Below are positions 9,901 to 17,535 of a stretch of 35,335 bases of DNA, one piece after another. The first letter of the stretch is position 1. Each line of letters opens with the position of its first letter. The DNA is from a virus, in IMG/VR virus record IMGVR_UViG_3300010354_000267, positions 1 through 35,335 of that record. The stretch is one strand, 5' to 3'. The position numbers were made by a program, and so were the translations under genes. The notes below the pieces were generated by a model, which was given only the letters and a program-made list of their open reading frames with translations, was not told where the DNA came from and ran no database searches.

Positions 9901-10953
9901 AATGCCAACATGCCCGGAACAATTAGGACAAGATTTACTTTCGTTCCTGCGGGCGCAAGGGGTGAGACCGGAACAGTTTCACTCAGCGGATACAGCACAT
10001 ATTATGGATTTACTCACGACACAGGCACAACATTTGATGCATATACCAATCAGCGTGGCAGAAAATATCTCTACATGACGGAGGATGGTGGAATCACATG
10101 GGATTACATTCGTCCATATGACATCTATAACCAAAAGGATTTTGAATATGATGCCCTTTCATTCTCGTTCAATGGTGCAACCACTCGCAGAATAAGCAAT
10201 AGCACATATTCATTGAGCCTCAATACACTTTCTGCAACCTATAGAGTCAACAACCCAACTCCAGGTGGTACTGCACATGTTGTTGTTTCAACTAGTGGTA
10301 TTTTTGACGAAGGAACTGCATTTCCGCTGAGGGGAAATAATCCTGGAAGCACCTCGTTTGATTTGTCATCCGCATCAATAAGCGGAACGGGCGGTTCGGA
10401 TCGCAGCGTTACACTTACATTGACCTCCACAGGACAAGATTTTGATGGAAGCATTGCACAATCCAACCCAAGAAATATCACCATCATTCTCCGAAACGAT
10501 TTCTTGTACGGACTTACAAATGCTTCGTATTTGACGGGAGGAAATAGCGAAACTGGAATTGACTGGAGCGGTGGTGTGGGTGGAAGACCAAAAAACGGTC
10601 TTTCTGCTGATTATGGTCTTGTTTCATCGTACCCACGAAATGAAGTAATTGATGGTTTCAACAAAACCGTAACAACGGCAGAAACAGGACTTGTTGGCGA
10701 CTACTACATCTACATCGCATATCCAGCGAGACTGCATGTCGAAGGAATCAGCACTCGTTTGGGTTCTTCGACAGCAAATCTTGGTGGCATGAAACTTCAG
10801 GGAAATGAATTGTTGGATATTGGTCCCGGAGTAAGCACAATCGATTTCACAAACGAAAAGGGATATACCGAAAAATACAAGATATGGAGAAGTGAGCAAA
10901 GATTCTCTGCATCGGATAAACCCAGTTTCTTCATGGGAATCTACTCGTCTTAA
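6997..10953 (+). CDS. Large collagen-like tail-fibre protein
   Basis: 1318 residues, the largest gene of the window, with an AAAGG ribosome binding site 5' of ATG 6997. The N-terminal 130 residues (SILKQIARDGSQG, DASDIDFKVNGF, RLGNKYIVLDESGL, NDIIEKRGSYWGIHMDAS) are paralogous to the whole 133-residue protein at 10972. Three collagen-like Gly-X-Y stretches lie near residues 566-598, 712-735 and 984-992. Between them are beta-rich segments, one of which (about residues 320-510) has features of a carbohydrate-binding-like jelly roll (NLIKHSQDWVTSSW, EYTLSCWAQRA, YLWGIQLERG, TNYIRTFG), a pattern often seen in phage proteins. The C-terminal domain is shared with the genes at 5036 and 6037. The length, modularity and collagen repeats make a long trimeric fibre likely; receptor specificity cannot be read from the sequence. 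Confidence 0.75.
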   Translation: MAIDLASILKQIARDGSQGASGNSFFYLLDASDIDFKVNGFITSSGVSGPNAEVENRLGNKYIVLDESGLTNAAIGSGIRSQGISNNDIIEKRGSYWGIHMDASLTGNARGASGGALAYSVPEKSYYYYDSTGWKKFGTGSVDVSSLTAGFGIGISGTASGVLAFNNLGVTGITIPGQTTALGLSGTVGLSAGVATNITLDGNRIVISVDTGALGGSFNILDQSGNSDQVNLNSTLTFTGGAGMSVVASDNKLTFNSIINGATNGGYFEYGTTGSWSFKDNSSFVARPANAENSKPESFVVGNNGTIEDLYVSLPGNRVNLIKHSQDWVTSSWNRYNGKEVVDQINTDVGWPLGGTGGIKVVFDDGDGDPVGAAWSNGIYQLFFDTTTNGAVTGQEYTLSCWAQRAPENGDHDLKIRLSYYSASIDGSIHSQPIPVGNTPERVSFSFVSVDGNQLSNVAIGNDHPEGQAGAGSTGAVYLWGIQLERGTEPTNYIRTFGATASASAKSVRVSSSFYGLTGVTSGFYPAGLSSSGITGDRLVVATGPSSDPFRTYVKFGNAWVQTGVVGVGQGPVGPTGAQGTAGNKGDTGDAGISGYNSGILVPFNSTEAGLSGLSFGASSLFFINAYEHPGLSAASSFASLISPIRGQTIIARNERNSDNVVVFRATGAVNFVDVDTNIVTTSLNGSYVLGNSSTFSYPGATGGLLLTFLPDGIRGTTGSTGQKGATGDVGYHLSLLNTGVDATDQLKFVDANNIGFTGVGADDATLLNFMMAQVTGGNPVTITFDPSSGNKSDYSVFYATGESKVGTYQWEFAGNYLYGNQATIGNSSTPVSIHFTINGKSGLTASAGFATSWGVTASGGPLNTGATAGQIWVLRNALPENISAVYMPPFDRFEKSLTGLYEKVFSVGGTGGNPLKGTLYVTREDQGAVGATNDTFIFNVTSVGTIVPGRHTQLSGNLVAGSTGMFGNANMPGTIRTRFTFVPAGARGETGTVSLSGYSTYYGFTHDTGTTFDAYTNQRGRKYLYMTEDGGITWDYIRPYDIYNQKDFEYDALSFSFNGATTRRISNSTYSLSLNTLSATYRVNNPTPGGTAHVVVSTSGIFDEGTAFPLRGNNPGSTSFDLSSASISGTGGSDRSVTLTLTSTGQDFDGSIAQSNPRNITIILRNDFLYGLTNASYLTGGNSETGIDWSGGVGGRPKNGLSADYGLVSSYPRNEVIDGFNKTVTTAETGLVGDYYIYIAYPARLHVEGISTRLGSSTANLGGMKLQGNELLDIGPGVSTIDFTNEKGYTEKYKIWRSEQRFSASDKPSFFMGIYSS

Positions 10954-10971
10954 TGAAACGGAGCATTCATT

Positions 10972-11373
10972 ATGCCAATTGAAATAGCGGACACACTAAG
11001 ACAGGCAGGAAGGGCAGGATCCGTTTCGTCTTCGTCATACTTTCCGGTTGTTGAATCTCAAGACATCAATTTTGCGATAGAAAAGGTTGTCACGGGCGGA
11101 AGCACAGTCACGAACACAGTAGGGCTAAAATACATTATCGGTGACAATTCTGTATTGAGTGTAGCAAATGCAGAATTGAATGACATTGTTCGTTACAGCG
11201 GACAACCAACAAATGGTGGATGGGAACTTTTTTTGGATGTATCGAACAATGAGACAAATTATGGAATGGTGTTTAACAGAGAAACAAAGGAATTTATTCA
11301 GTATGACCCAATCGGACTTCGTTGGAATCCCATTCTCGTAAGTGGATCGGTTAACGGCGGGACATTCGAATAA
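10972..11373 (+). CDS. Small virion protein, paralogue of the N-terminus of the preceding fibre
   Basis: 133 residues behind a CGGAG ribosome binding site. It aligns by eye over its whole length with residues 1-130 of the 1318-residue fibre: IADTLRQAGRAGSVSSSSYFPVVESQDINFAIEKVV against LASILKQIARDGSQGASGNSFFYLLDASDIDFKVNGF, then LKYIIGDNS against NKYIVLDES, and AELNDIVRYSG against ISNNDIIEKRG. The N-terminal region of long fibres usually attaches to the baseplate or a collar, so this protein may be a stand-alone attachment or joint module. No enzyme motif is seen. The next ATG lies 22 bases downstream. Confidence 0.6.
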   Translation: MPIEIADTLRQAGRAGSVSSSSYFPVVESQDINFAIEKVVTGGSTVTNTVGLKYIIGDNSVLSVANAELNDIVRYSGQPTNGGWELFLDVSNNETNYGMVFNRETKEFIQYDPIGLRWNPILVSGSVNGGTFE

Positions 11374-11376
11374 ATA
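11369..11376 (+). promoter_or_regulatory. Weak late promoter-like motif AATAAATA
   Basis: AATAAATA overlaps the TAA stop (11371-11373) of the small virion gene, 19 bases before the ATG at 11396, the same geometry as the clear CTAAATA sites. The first base departs from the C or T of the others, so this is a weaker candidate. Confidence 0.35.
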
Positions 11377-11395
11377 GAAGCAAGGAAAACGACCA

Positions 11396-12442
11396 ATGAC
11401 AGACACATTCACACCACCACCAAATCCCCAAGATGGCGAAGGATATACCTTCGGTAATGTTGTTTGGAATTACCAAGCAAGCAACGGTGTGTGGAATATT
11501 TCCACAGGATCTTTAGTTGGGGCGCAGGGGACTCCAGGATCTCCGGGGGACAGAGGAACTACTGGACCAGGATTTACAGGTGCAAAACTGAACGGTGATG
11601 GCACCTTGACTTTCCAATTCGAAGACTGGTCTGCCGGGAGTCCCGCAAAATCGATTGTAAACATTGGATATGTTGGTGGTCGAACAGGATCTGGCTATAC
11701 GGGTGCAACTTTGTCTTTAACAGGGGCATTCTCGCTTACTTTTGCAGATTGGTCAACAGGGAATCTTGTTGAAACAACAGTATTCCTAGGAAACATAATG
11801 GGTCCGACAGGTTCGACAGGACCGACAGGTATCCCCGGTCCTGTTGGTGCAACATCAAACCAAGTCGTTTTTGCAGATGTAGGTGGTGCCAGCGGAAACA
11901 ACAATTTCCGGTTTAATGGGTTGCAGGCTACTTTTGGTGGTGCCAATACACGACTTACGGTAACAGGACCAACTATGCAGATTGGTTTTAATACCGAAGT
12001 ATTGGACGGTGTGTTTAAGTCCCCAAGAGAATTTTCCGGATATCGAACAGTTTCTGGCACATCGACCCTGAACATTAGTCCAGCGGAAGGTACGATTCAG
12101 AGGGTACTTTTTACTCCCCCTGCCGGTGTGGTCACAATCAATGCAAATAGCAGCGGATGGTCCAATGTCACCGGACACAGCGAAACAATAGTTGCATTTA
12201 TCAAAACAAATTCGGCTGCTGTGACTGAAGGAAAATTCCATGAAAGTATTCTTGTATCATCGCCAAGACCAACCGATATTTGCGAACACACCGTAACTGG
12301 TGCGGTAGACATGATTACTTTGATGCGAATTTGCACCGGAGTTGTTGGTGGAGTCAGCCGAGGTCTTACCATGGGATTCTATGTCGCCCGTGGACTGACC
12401 AACAATGCAGTATCTGATAGATCAACAAACTTCGAAACATAA
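11396..12442 (+). CDS. Collagen-like virion protein with internal duplication
   Basis: 348 residues with an AAGGAA ribosome binding site. The N-terminus (FTPPPNPQDGEGYTFGNVVWNY) is of a kind common at the start of phage and bacterial collagen-like proteins. Two Gly-X-Y stretches lie near residues 41-62 and 135-155. Between them a unit of about 40 residues is duplicated: TGAKLNGDGTLTFQFEDW-SAG and TGATLSLTGAFSLTFADW-STG (about 11578-11670 and 11698-11793). The C-terminal half is beta-rich without recognised motifs. It is probably a fibre or whisker-type appendage. The gene follows the small attachment-like protein and precedes the cysteine-rich 778-residue protein in the same direction. Confidence 0.65.
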   Translation: MTDTFTPPPNPQDGEGYTFGNVVWNYQASNGVWNISTGSLVGAQGTPGSPGDRGTTGPGFTGAKLNGDGTLTFQFEDWSAGSPAKSIVNIGYVGGRTGSGYTGATLSLTGAFSLTFADWSTGNLVETTVFLGNIMGPTGSTGPTGIPGPVGATSNQVVFADVGGASGNNNFRFNGLQATFGGANTRLTVTGPTMQIGFNTEVLDGVFKSPREFSGYRTVSGTSTLNISPAEGTIQRVLFTPPAGVVTINANSSGWSNVTGHSETIVAFIKTNSAAVTEGKFHESILVSSPRPTDICEHTVTGAVDMITLMRICTGVVGGVSRGLTMGFYVARGLTNNAVSDRSTNFET

Positions 12443-12459
12443 TTGGAAAATCAATAGTC

Positions 12460-14796
12460 ATGAAATTCACTTGGAAAAAGGTATTTGGGTCAATAACTGG
12501 TAGCGATGGCGGAACAAAACCATGCCCCGTCTGTTGCGTAAATTGCACACCCGCATGTGAAGGTTACCCAGATTGTAATTTTGCTAGCAATCCGGGCTGC
12601 ATCTGCGGTGGTGACCAGCAAATTCCCGGTGCAGGACCGAACATTTGTTATTGCTGCAAAGAATACACAAACACGGTATGCAGAAGTAATTGCCCACCAT
12701 GCGATTGCATTCCTGAGGAAGGACCATTCGCATGTCCATGTGAAAACTGTAATGAAGAATGGTGTGACACATGGACCGGTATTTGGTGTACTGATTGCGT
12801 ATGGACATCGGCATTTCCGCCACCAATCGGAAATCCCGGAGGTGCCGGATCGTGTGATATTGTAAGTGACTATAAACCGTACACATATAGAATTGATCTG
12901 AATCCCGCATACGGCGGATATACAGGATTCTCAAATCGAATCACAAACGGACAATCGTATGGATGTCCTGCGGGTGCCCAATGTGGAAATGGATCATCAA
13001 TTGTCGGTGGATGCGATCCCGACACGGCTCGACCTTATGTTAGAAGGTATCACACATCACCCGTACAGTCGCAGTCTGGTGGCATAACCGGCTTTGGTGT
13101 TGATTACGCTTGCTTGAGTTGGACATCAGACAAGAAGAGCAGAGTTATGGTGCTTTCTGGAAGAAATGTGTACAGATACACAGGATTCTTGTCAAGAAAT
13201 CCCGCAGGCGGCGGCGATACTGCCGCAAACTGGACAACGCAAGATATTTCACACCAATGCACATCCGATGGATATCTTGCAAAGTATTATCCGTGGATAA
13301 AAAACAACGGGTTGACATCATGGACAAATAACGAATTCGTAAATCCAAAAGGAATCAGCGGAATATCAGAAATGGAAACACTTCTGAGCAGAGCATATCC
13401 TCTGGCAGACAGCGTTTCGGGGCTTCCTCTTTGGGGTCAACCTCTGGCAGGAAGTTTCAACAATCCAAACAATGGCGGCGGAATTTATTGCGGTGCGACA
13501 CACGCTTGCATCGGCTGCGAATGCCTGACGGCATCAAACGGAACGATTGGTCACTATGATGCCCGAGGTTATACAGGAAGTCGTGTATGTTTCAATCCAC
13601 AAGCATATGTTGAAGCAAAACTCGCCGGGTGGGAAAGACCACAACTTGAAAGTATCCCCACGGGCGTTCCGCTCTGTTCTGTCTGGTCTTTTGTGAATTC
13701 GATGCTCAACTTCGGAATATACCAAACATATCAGAATGGATATTTCGGTCCTAATGGCGGTGTTGAGCCGGAGGTGATATTCGACTCAAGCAGCAGTTGG
13801 ATACAGCAAGCAAATGCATGGTATGACACAGATCCCGCAGGAAATTCAAAAACTACTCCCGGAAGATTGATAAAAGCATATCGTGATCTTTTTGCAGCAA
13901 ATCCACACGATATACTGTCTGGACTTGATGGTGGAACCTATTACGGCAATGCCCTGTCGTGGCACCTTGATAATTTTGCCGACAAATTATTTGTTGCCAC
14001 CGAGGGCTATTTGAAGATTGCAATGCCATCGGTTTTTCTCTGGGACGAAACACCATATCAGGCAGCATCTTCCGCTGACAAGTATAAGCATCTATACATT
14101 GTAGGAAACGCAAACATCCTATTCGACTCAACTTGTGCATTTCCCAGCGGTGCGACAAATGGTTATGTAAACGGTCCGGAAGGCACTCGTCTTCCGGTTT
14201 ATGAAACAATTACTCCACAGAACGCAGATACATATGAACATGTGTGGGCAACTGATGATGTTCGGTATCATATACTTCGACTTGATGAAGTTAATCATGA
14301 CAATTCTGCTGCACGACCGGGATTGACTGCAAATTCAGCAAGACTTGTTGTTTTTCCGGGATGTTCTGGAGGAACGGCACAGTTTGATGTGGCAATACGA
14401 AAAATTCCTGCTATTGTAGTTTTCGGAGATGACTGCGTTACTGAACCAACTTTAGATTGTCCAATTTATCAAATAGAAGTGGATGAAAGTTTGCAAGACG
14501 GAGGTATTCAACCAACTGAATGTGCATGTGCCGTTTGTGCAAATTGGGATAACCCATTAACTTGGTCCCATCTTCAAGACAATATCGATCAAAGAACATT
14601 GCCTGCGTGTTGGGCAAATCCTCAAAGTTGGAATTCGGACCCAAGTTTGAATCGTTATTTCCCTCACCCGTATTTGATTACAAACCCCACCACACAAAAT
14701 GGAGACTGCCGTTATTTTGGTCCATTAACATGGGTAACAGGAAGATCGTACTTTACCAATTATCCTTGCCGTGGATACAATATACTTGGTTCATGA
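12460..14796 (+). CDS. Large cysteine-rich virion-type protein, function unknown
   Basis: 778 residues. The region from residue 22 to 113 contains 21 cysteines in CxxCC, CxC and CxxC spacings (PCPVCCVNC, CICGG, CYCCK, CPPCDC, CPCENC), a density suited to metal binding or a disulphide-knotted tip. Single and paired cysteines continue to the end (CGATHACIGCEC near 350, CACAVC near 687). The central part is rich in Trp, Tyr, Asn and Gly and contains the stretch DILSGLDGGTYYGNALSWHLDNFADKLFVATEGYLKIAMPSVFLWDE, split here as DILSGLDGG then YYGNALSWHLDNF, which looks globular rather than fibrous. I do not recognise a family. The position at the end of the fibre cassette, directly before a terminator, suggests a virion protein. 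A second protein of this type lies at 18702. Confidence 0.6.
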   Translation: MKFTWKKVFGSITGSDGGTKPCPVCCVNCTPACEGYPDCNFASNPGCICGGDQQIPGAGPNICYCCKEYTNTVCRSNCPPCDCIPEEGPFACPCENCNEEWCDTWTGIWCTDCVWTSAFPPPIGNPGGAGSCDIVSDYKPYTYRIDLNPAYGGYTGFSNRITNGQSYGCPAGAQCGNGSSIVGGCDPDTARPYVRRYHTSPVQSQSGGITGFGVDYACLSWTSDKKSRVMVLSGRNVYRYTGFLSRNPAGGGDTAANWTTQDISHQCTSDGYLAKYYPWIKNNGLTSWTNNEFVNPKGISGISEMETLLSRAYPLADSVSGLPLWGQPLAGSFNNPNNGGGIYCGATHACIGCECLTASNGTIGHYDARGYTGSRVCFNPQAYVEAKLAGWERPQLESIPTGVPLCSVWSFVNSMLNFGIYQTYQNGYFGPNGGVEPEVIFDSSSSWIQQANAWYDTDPAGNSKTTPGRLIKAYRDLFAANPHDILSGLDGGTYYGNALSWHLDNFADKLFVATEGYLKIAMPSVFLWDETPYQAASSADKYKHLYIVGNANILFDSTCAFPSGATNGYVNGPEGTRLPVYETITPQNADTYEHVWATDDVRYHILRLDEVNHDNSAARPGLTANSARLVVFPGCSGGTAQFDVAIRKIPAIVVFGDDCVTEPTLDCPIYQIEVDESLQDGGIQPTECACAVCANWDNPLTWSHLQDNIDQRTLPACWANPQSWNSDPSLNRYFPHPYLITNPTTQNGDCRYFGPLTWVTGRSYFTNYPCRGYNILGS

Positions 14797-14797
14797 C

Positions 14798-14825
14798 TTG
14801 ACATCGTACTAAAAAGTGGTATGCT
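14798..14825 (+). promoter_or_regulatory. Sigma70-type promoter TTGACA-16-TATGCT
   Basis: TTGACA at 14798-14803 and TATGCT at 14820-14825 are separated by 16 bases, right after the stop of the cysteine-rich gene. A terminator starts about 30 bases downstream of the expected start point, so this promoter either makes a short RNA or feeds the RNR by readthrough. Confidence 0.55.
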
Positions 14826-14859
14826 TATGAAACGATTCTTTGAGAGTCGTGACAAGAAC

Positions 14860-14885
14860 CGCCCGCAAGTTGCGGGCGTTTCTCT
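14860..14885 (+). terminator. Rho-independent terminator between virion cassette and RNR
   Basis: CGCCCGCA (14860-14867) pairs with TGCGGGCG (14871-14878) around an AGT loop, and TTTCT follows. The stem is GC-rich and would end transcription from the 5-15 kb virion operon. The CTAAATA late motif begins just after the T tract, so nrdJ is restarted by its own late promoter. Confidence 0.7.
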
Positions 14886-14890
14886 AAATA
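14884..14890 (+). promoter_or_regulatory. T4-type late promoter motif CTAAATA upstream of nrdJ
   Basis: CTAAATA directly after the terminator and 24 bases before the RNR ATG leaves room for a normal leader with the AGGAG ribosome binding site at 14904-14908. It implies late expression of the RNR and the genes after it. Confidence 0.6.
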
Positions 14891-14914
14891 CCCTGACCCA
14901 AACAGGAGTTCAAC

Positions 14915-16855
14915 ATGAGCGAGTCACACAGTCTTCCGACACCATATCAGCAATTCATCCATCTCAGTCGTTACAGCAGATGGTTGCCTGATCATGGACG
15001 CAGAGAATCTTGGGAGGAGACTGTTGATCGCTATTTCAACTTCTTCGACAAGCACCTGAAGGAAAACCACAAGTTCCGCCTGTCCAAGGATGTTCGTGAG
15101 GAACTGCGAAGTGCGGTGTTGAACCTTGAAGTTCTTCCTTCGATGCGTTGCCTCATGACGGCAGGAGAAGCATTGGAGCGTGACAACATCGCAGGATACA
15201 ACTGCTCCTACGCACACATCAACCGTGTCCGTGCATTCGATGAGATTCTGTATGTCCTTATGTGCGGCACGGGCGTGGGCTTTTCCGTTGAGCGTGAGTT
15301 CGTTGACAAGTTGCCCACCATCGCAGAGGAGTTCTCGGACACCGACACCACGATCATCGTTGCCGATTCCAAGCAAGGATGGGCAAAGGCATATCGTGAA
15401 CTTGTTTCATTGCTTATCGTTGGTCAGGTTCCCAAATGGGATGTCTCCAAGGTTCGTCCTGCGGGTGCGAGGCTGAAGGTATTCGGTGGTCGTGCAAGCG
15501 GTCCTCGTCCGCTTGAAGATCTTTTCAAGTTCACCGTGGAGACATTCAAGAGGGCGGCGGGTCGCAAGTTGACTTCCATCGAATGCCATGACATCGTTTG
15601 CAAGATCGCAGAGATCGTTGTGGTGGGCGGTGTTCGCCGTTCTGCATTGATTTCACTTTCGAATCTCACGGACGAGCGTATGCGTGATGCAAAGAGTGGC
15701 GCATGGTGGGAAGCAAACCCGCAGAGGGCATTGTCCAACAACAGCGTTGCCTACAAGGAGAAGCCCGAAATCGGCACCTTCATGGAAGAGTGGCTGTCGC
15801 TCTACAAGTCCAAGAGCGGTGAGCGTGGCATCTTCAATCGTGCAGCAGCACAGAAGACGATTGCAAAACTCGGTGATCGGCGTGATCCAAATCATGCATT
15901 CGGAACCAACCCATGCAGCGAGATCATCCTGCGTGACCGTGAGTTCTGCAACCTCACCGAAGTGGTTGTTCGTGCAAACGACACCCCCGAATCCCTGAAG
16001 CGCAAGGTTCGCCTTGCTACGATCCTCGGAACGATGCAAGCCTCCCTCACCAATTTCCAATACATTTCCTCGGAATGGTCGAAGAACTGTCGTGAAGAAG
16101 CCTTGCTCGGCGTTTCGCTGACAGGCATCCTTGACTGCATGTACACCAATACCAACGATGAAAGGCTGCAAACCCTGCTGTCCCTTCTCCGTCAGGATGC
16201 GGTGGAGACCAACAAGGAGTGGGCAGACAAGATCGGCATTGAGCCATCTGCTGCAATCACTTGCGTCAAGCTATCAGGAACGGTGTCGCAGTTGACGGAC
16301 GCAGCCTCGGGCATTCATGCCCGTCATGCGCCCTATTACATCCGTACTGTTCGTGCGGACAACAAGGATCCGCTGTGTCAGATGATGAAGGAGATGGGTT
16401 TCCCGAATGAAGCAGATATCATGAAGCCGGAACACACCACCGTGTTCTCGTTTCCCATGAAGTCTCCCGACCGATCCGTGTTCCGCAAGGATATGACAGC
16501 ATTGCAGCACCTTGAACTGTGGCTGACATATCAGCGTTATTGGTGCGAACACAAGCCGTCCATCACGGTGACCGTAAAGGAGCATGAATGGATGGAAGTC
16601 GGCGCATGGGTCTACAAGCACTTTGACGAAGTGTCGGGAATCTCATTTCTGCCTTTTGCAGACCATTCCTATCAACAGGCTCCTTATCAGGACTGCACCA
16701 AGGAGGAATACGATTCCCTCCTTGCCAAGATGCCAAAAGATGTTGATTGGAGTCTTCTCCGCAACTACGAGAAGGAAGACCATACGGTTGGAAACCAAAC
16801 ATTTGCTTGCTCGGGAGACAAGTGCGAGGTGGTTGACCTGACCCGAACTGGCTAA
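14915..16855 (+). CDS. nrdJ: Adenosylcobalamin-dependent (class II) ribonucleotide reductase, monomeric type
   Basis: 646 residues, ATG after AGGAG. The enzyme would reduce ribonucleotides (triphosphates in the Lactobacillus leichmannii type) to deoxyribonucleotides using B12. The pattern NPCSEIILRDREFC at residues 332-345 gives C334, E336 and C345, spaced exactly as the thiyl-radical Cys408, Glu410 and Cys419 of the L. leichmannii enzyme. C97 in GYNCSYAHI fits the partner of its Cys119. The C-terminal C632-x4-C637 matches the re-reducing pair. Other class II signatures are MCGTGVGFSVE (about 116-126), GVRRSALISL (about 239-248) and LSGTVSQLTDAASGIHARH. It is shorter than the 739-residue bacterial enzyme. 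No NrdA/NrdB or NrdD is present in the window. Likely served by host thioredoxin and host cobalamin. Confidence 0.95.
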   Translation: MSESHSLPTPYQQFIHLSRYSRWLPDHGRRESWEETVDRYFNFFDKHLKENHKFRLSKDVREELRSAVLNLEVLPSMRCLMTAGEALERDNIAGYNCSYAHINRVRAFDEILYVLMCGTGVGFSVEREFVDKLPTIAEEFSDTDTTIIVADSKQGWAKAYRELVSLLIVGQVPKWDVSKVRPAGARLKVFGGRASGPRPLEDLFKFTVETFKRAAGRKLTSIECHDIVCKIAEIVVVGGVRRSALISLSNLTDERMRDAKSGAWWEANPQRALSNNSVAYKEKPEIGTFMEEWLSLYKSKSGERGIFNRAAAQKTIAKLGDRRDPNHAFGTNPCSEIILRDREFCNLTEVVVRANDTPESLKRKVRLATILGTMQASLTNFQYISSEWSKNCREEALLGVSLTGILDCMYTNTNDERLQTLLSLLRQDAVETNKEWADKIGIEPSAAITCVKLSGTVSQLTDAASGIHARHAPYYIRTVRADNKDPLCQMMKEMGFPNEADIMKPEHTTVFSFPMKSPDRSVFRKDMTALQHLELWLTYQRYWCEHKPSITVTVKEHEWMEVGAWVYKHFDEVSGISFLPFADHSYQQAPYQDCTKEEYDSLLAKMPKDVDWSLLRNYEKEDHTVGNQTFACSGDKCEVVDLTRTG

Positions 16856-16858
16856 ATA
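16852..16858 (+). promoter_or_regulatory. T4-type late promoter motif CTAAATA
   Basis: CTAAATA shares its TAA with the nrdJ stop codon and lies ten bases before the first ATG of the membrane protein gene, whose AAGGGA ribosome binding site would sit at or before the expected start point. Confidence 0.5.
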
Positions 16859-16868
16859 CAAGGGACTT

Positions 16869-17243
16869 ATGATGGATACCTTGATTTCTTCTTTATGGGT
16901 GGCAATGGTTCTGTACCTTCTGTACGAAACCACGGTTGTCTACTCGTATCTGAAGAGGTTGCCGTTTCTCAATTTCATCACACATGTCAAGGACTACGAA
17001 AAAGCCAGAAAAGACGATTGGTCTCTTTCGTATTCTTTCTTCATGCAGTACAACTACGGAGGATTCATGCTTGAACTCCTGACATGCCGATATTGTCTAG
17101 GGTTCTGGCTTGCATTTTCTGCATCGTTTTATTGTGGACTTCAATACATTCCTTGCGTATACTTTCTGTCACAGATCGGATACACCGGATTCAAAGCAAT
17201 CGACAAGACTCTTACACGGATAGGGGAGAACACAGATGAATGA
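16869..17243 (+). CDS. Small membrane protein with CRYCLGFW motif
   Basis: 124 residues; two ATGs in a row (16869 and 16872) follow AAGGGA. Residues about 5-27 form a transmembrane segment (LISSLWVAMVLYLLY), a polar stretch of about 45 residues follows, and two further hydrophobic segments lie at about 71-107. The motif LLTCRYCLGFWLAF (about 73-86), with two cysteines before GFW, resembles that of small bacterial membrane proteins of the DUF1360 kind. The function is unknown. The gene overlaps the next by eight bases and is co-directional with the RNR, so it is probably in the same late operon. The identity of the family is tentative. Confidence 0.6.
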   Translation: MMDTLISSLWVAMVLYLLYETTVVYSYLKRLPFLNFITHVKDYEKARKDDWSLSYSFFMQYNYGGFMLELLTCRYCLGFWLAFSASFYCGLQYIPCVYFLSQIGYTGFKAIDKTLTRIGENTDE

Positions 17244-17532
17244 AATGGTATTCAACAGCATGGTTGATTTTTTCAACCACATTCGCTCACGGGGAGGAGC
17301 GACAATTCCCGCACATGGTCCTTTGGGCAACTTCTACATGATGATGTCGGTCTACACAGACCCCAACGCATGTTCCTGCAAGAAGGGCAAGGCGGCTTTC
17401 AACAACATCTTCAACATCTGCAAGTCGCTGTCAACGGCATTGCAGGGAGATCAGTTGATGAATTCCCGTGCATTCTTCGATAACCAAATTGTAGTAGTAA
17501 ATGAGGGCGGCAAAGAAGTTGTGAGGTTCTGA
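17236..17532 (+). CDS. Hypothetical protein
   Basis: 98 residues, start ATG at 17236 inside the end of the membrane gene, with GGGGAG about ten bases upstream. I do not recognise it. It contains CSCKKGKAAFNNIFNICKSLSTAL (about 46-69): a short Cys-x-Cys-Lys-Lys motif followed by an amphipathic helix. The rest is predicted mixed alpha/beta, soluble, with no membrane segment. Tight packing between the membrane protein and the metallopeptidase-like gene indicates co-translation. Confidence 0.6.
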   Translation: MNEMVFNSMVDFFNHIRSRGGATIPAHGPLGNFYMMMSVYTDPNACSCKKGKAAFNNIFNICKSLSTALQGDQLMNSRAFFDNQIVVVNEGGKEVVRF

Positions 17533-17535
17533 CCC

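Noticed and set aside
14827-14991. 54-residue frame starting MKRFFESRDKNRPQ and running into nrdJ
   Set aside because: No ribosome binding site, it reads through the terminator stem and overlaps nrdJ in another frame, and the nearby promoter would start transcription after its ATG.
15653-16171. 172-residue minus-strand frame inside nrdJ
   Set aside because: Lies inside the conserved catalytic region of the RNR; its residues are antisense to invariant motifs.
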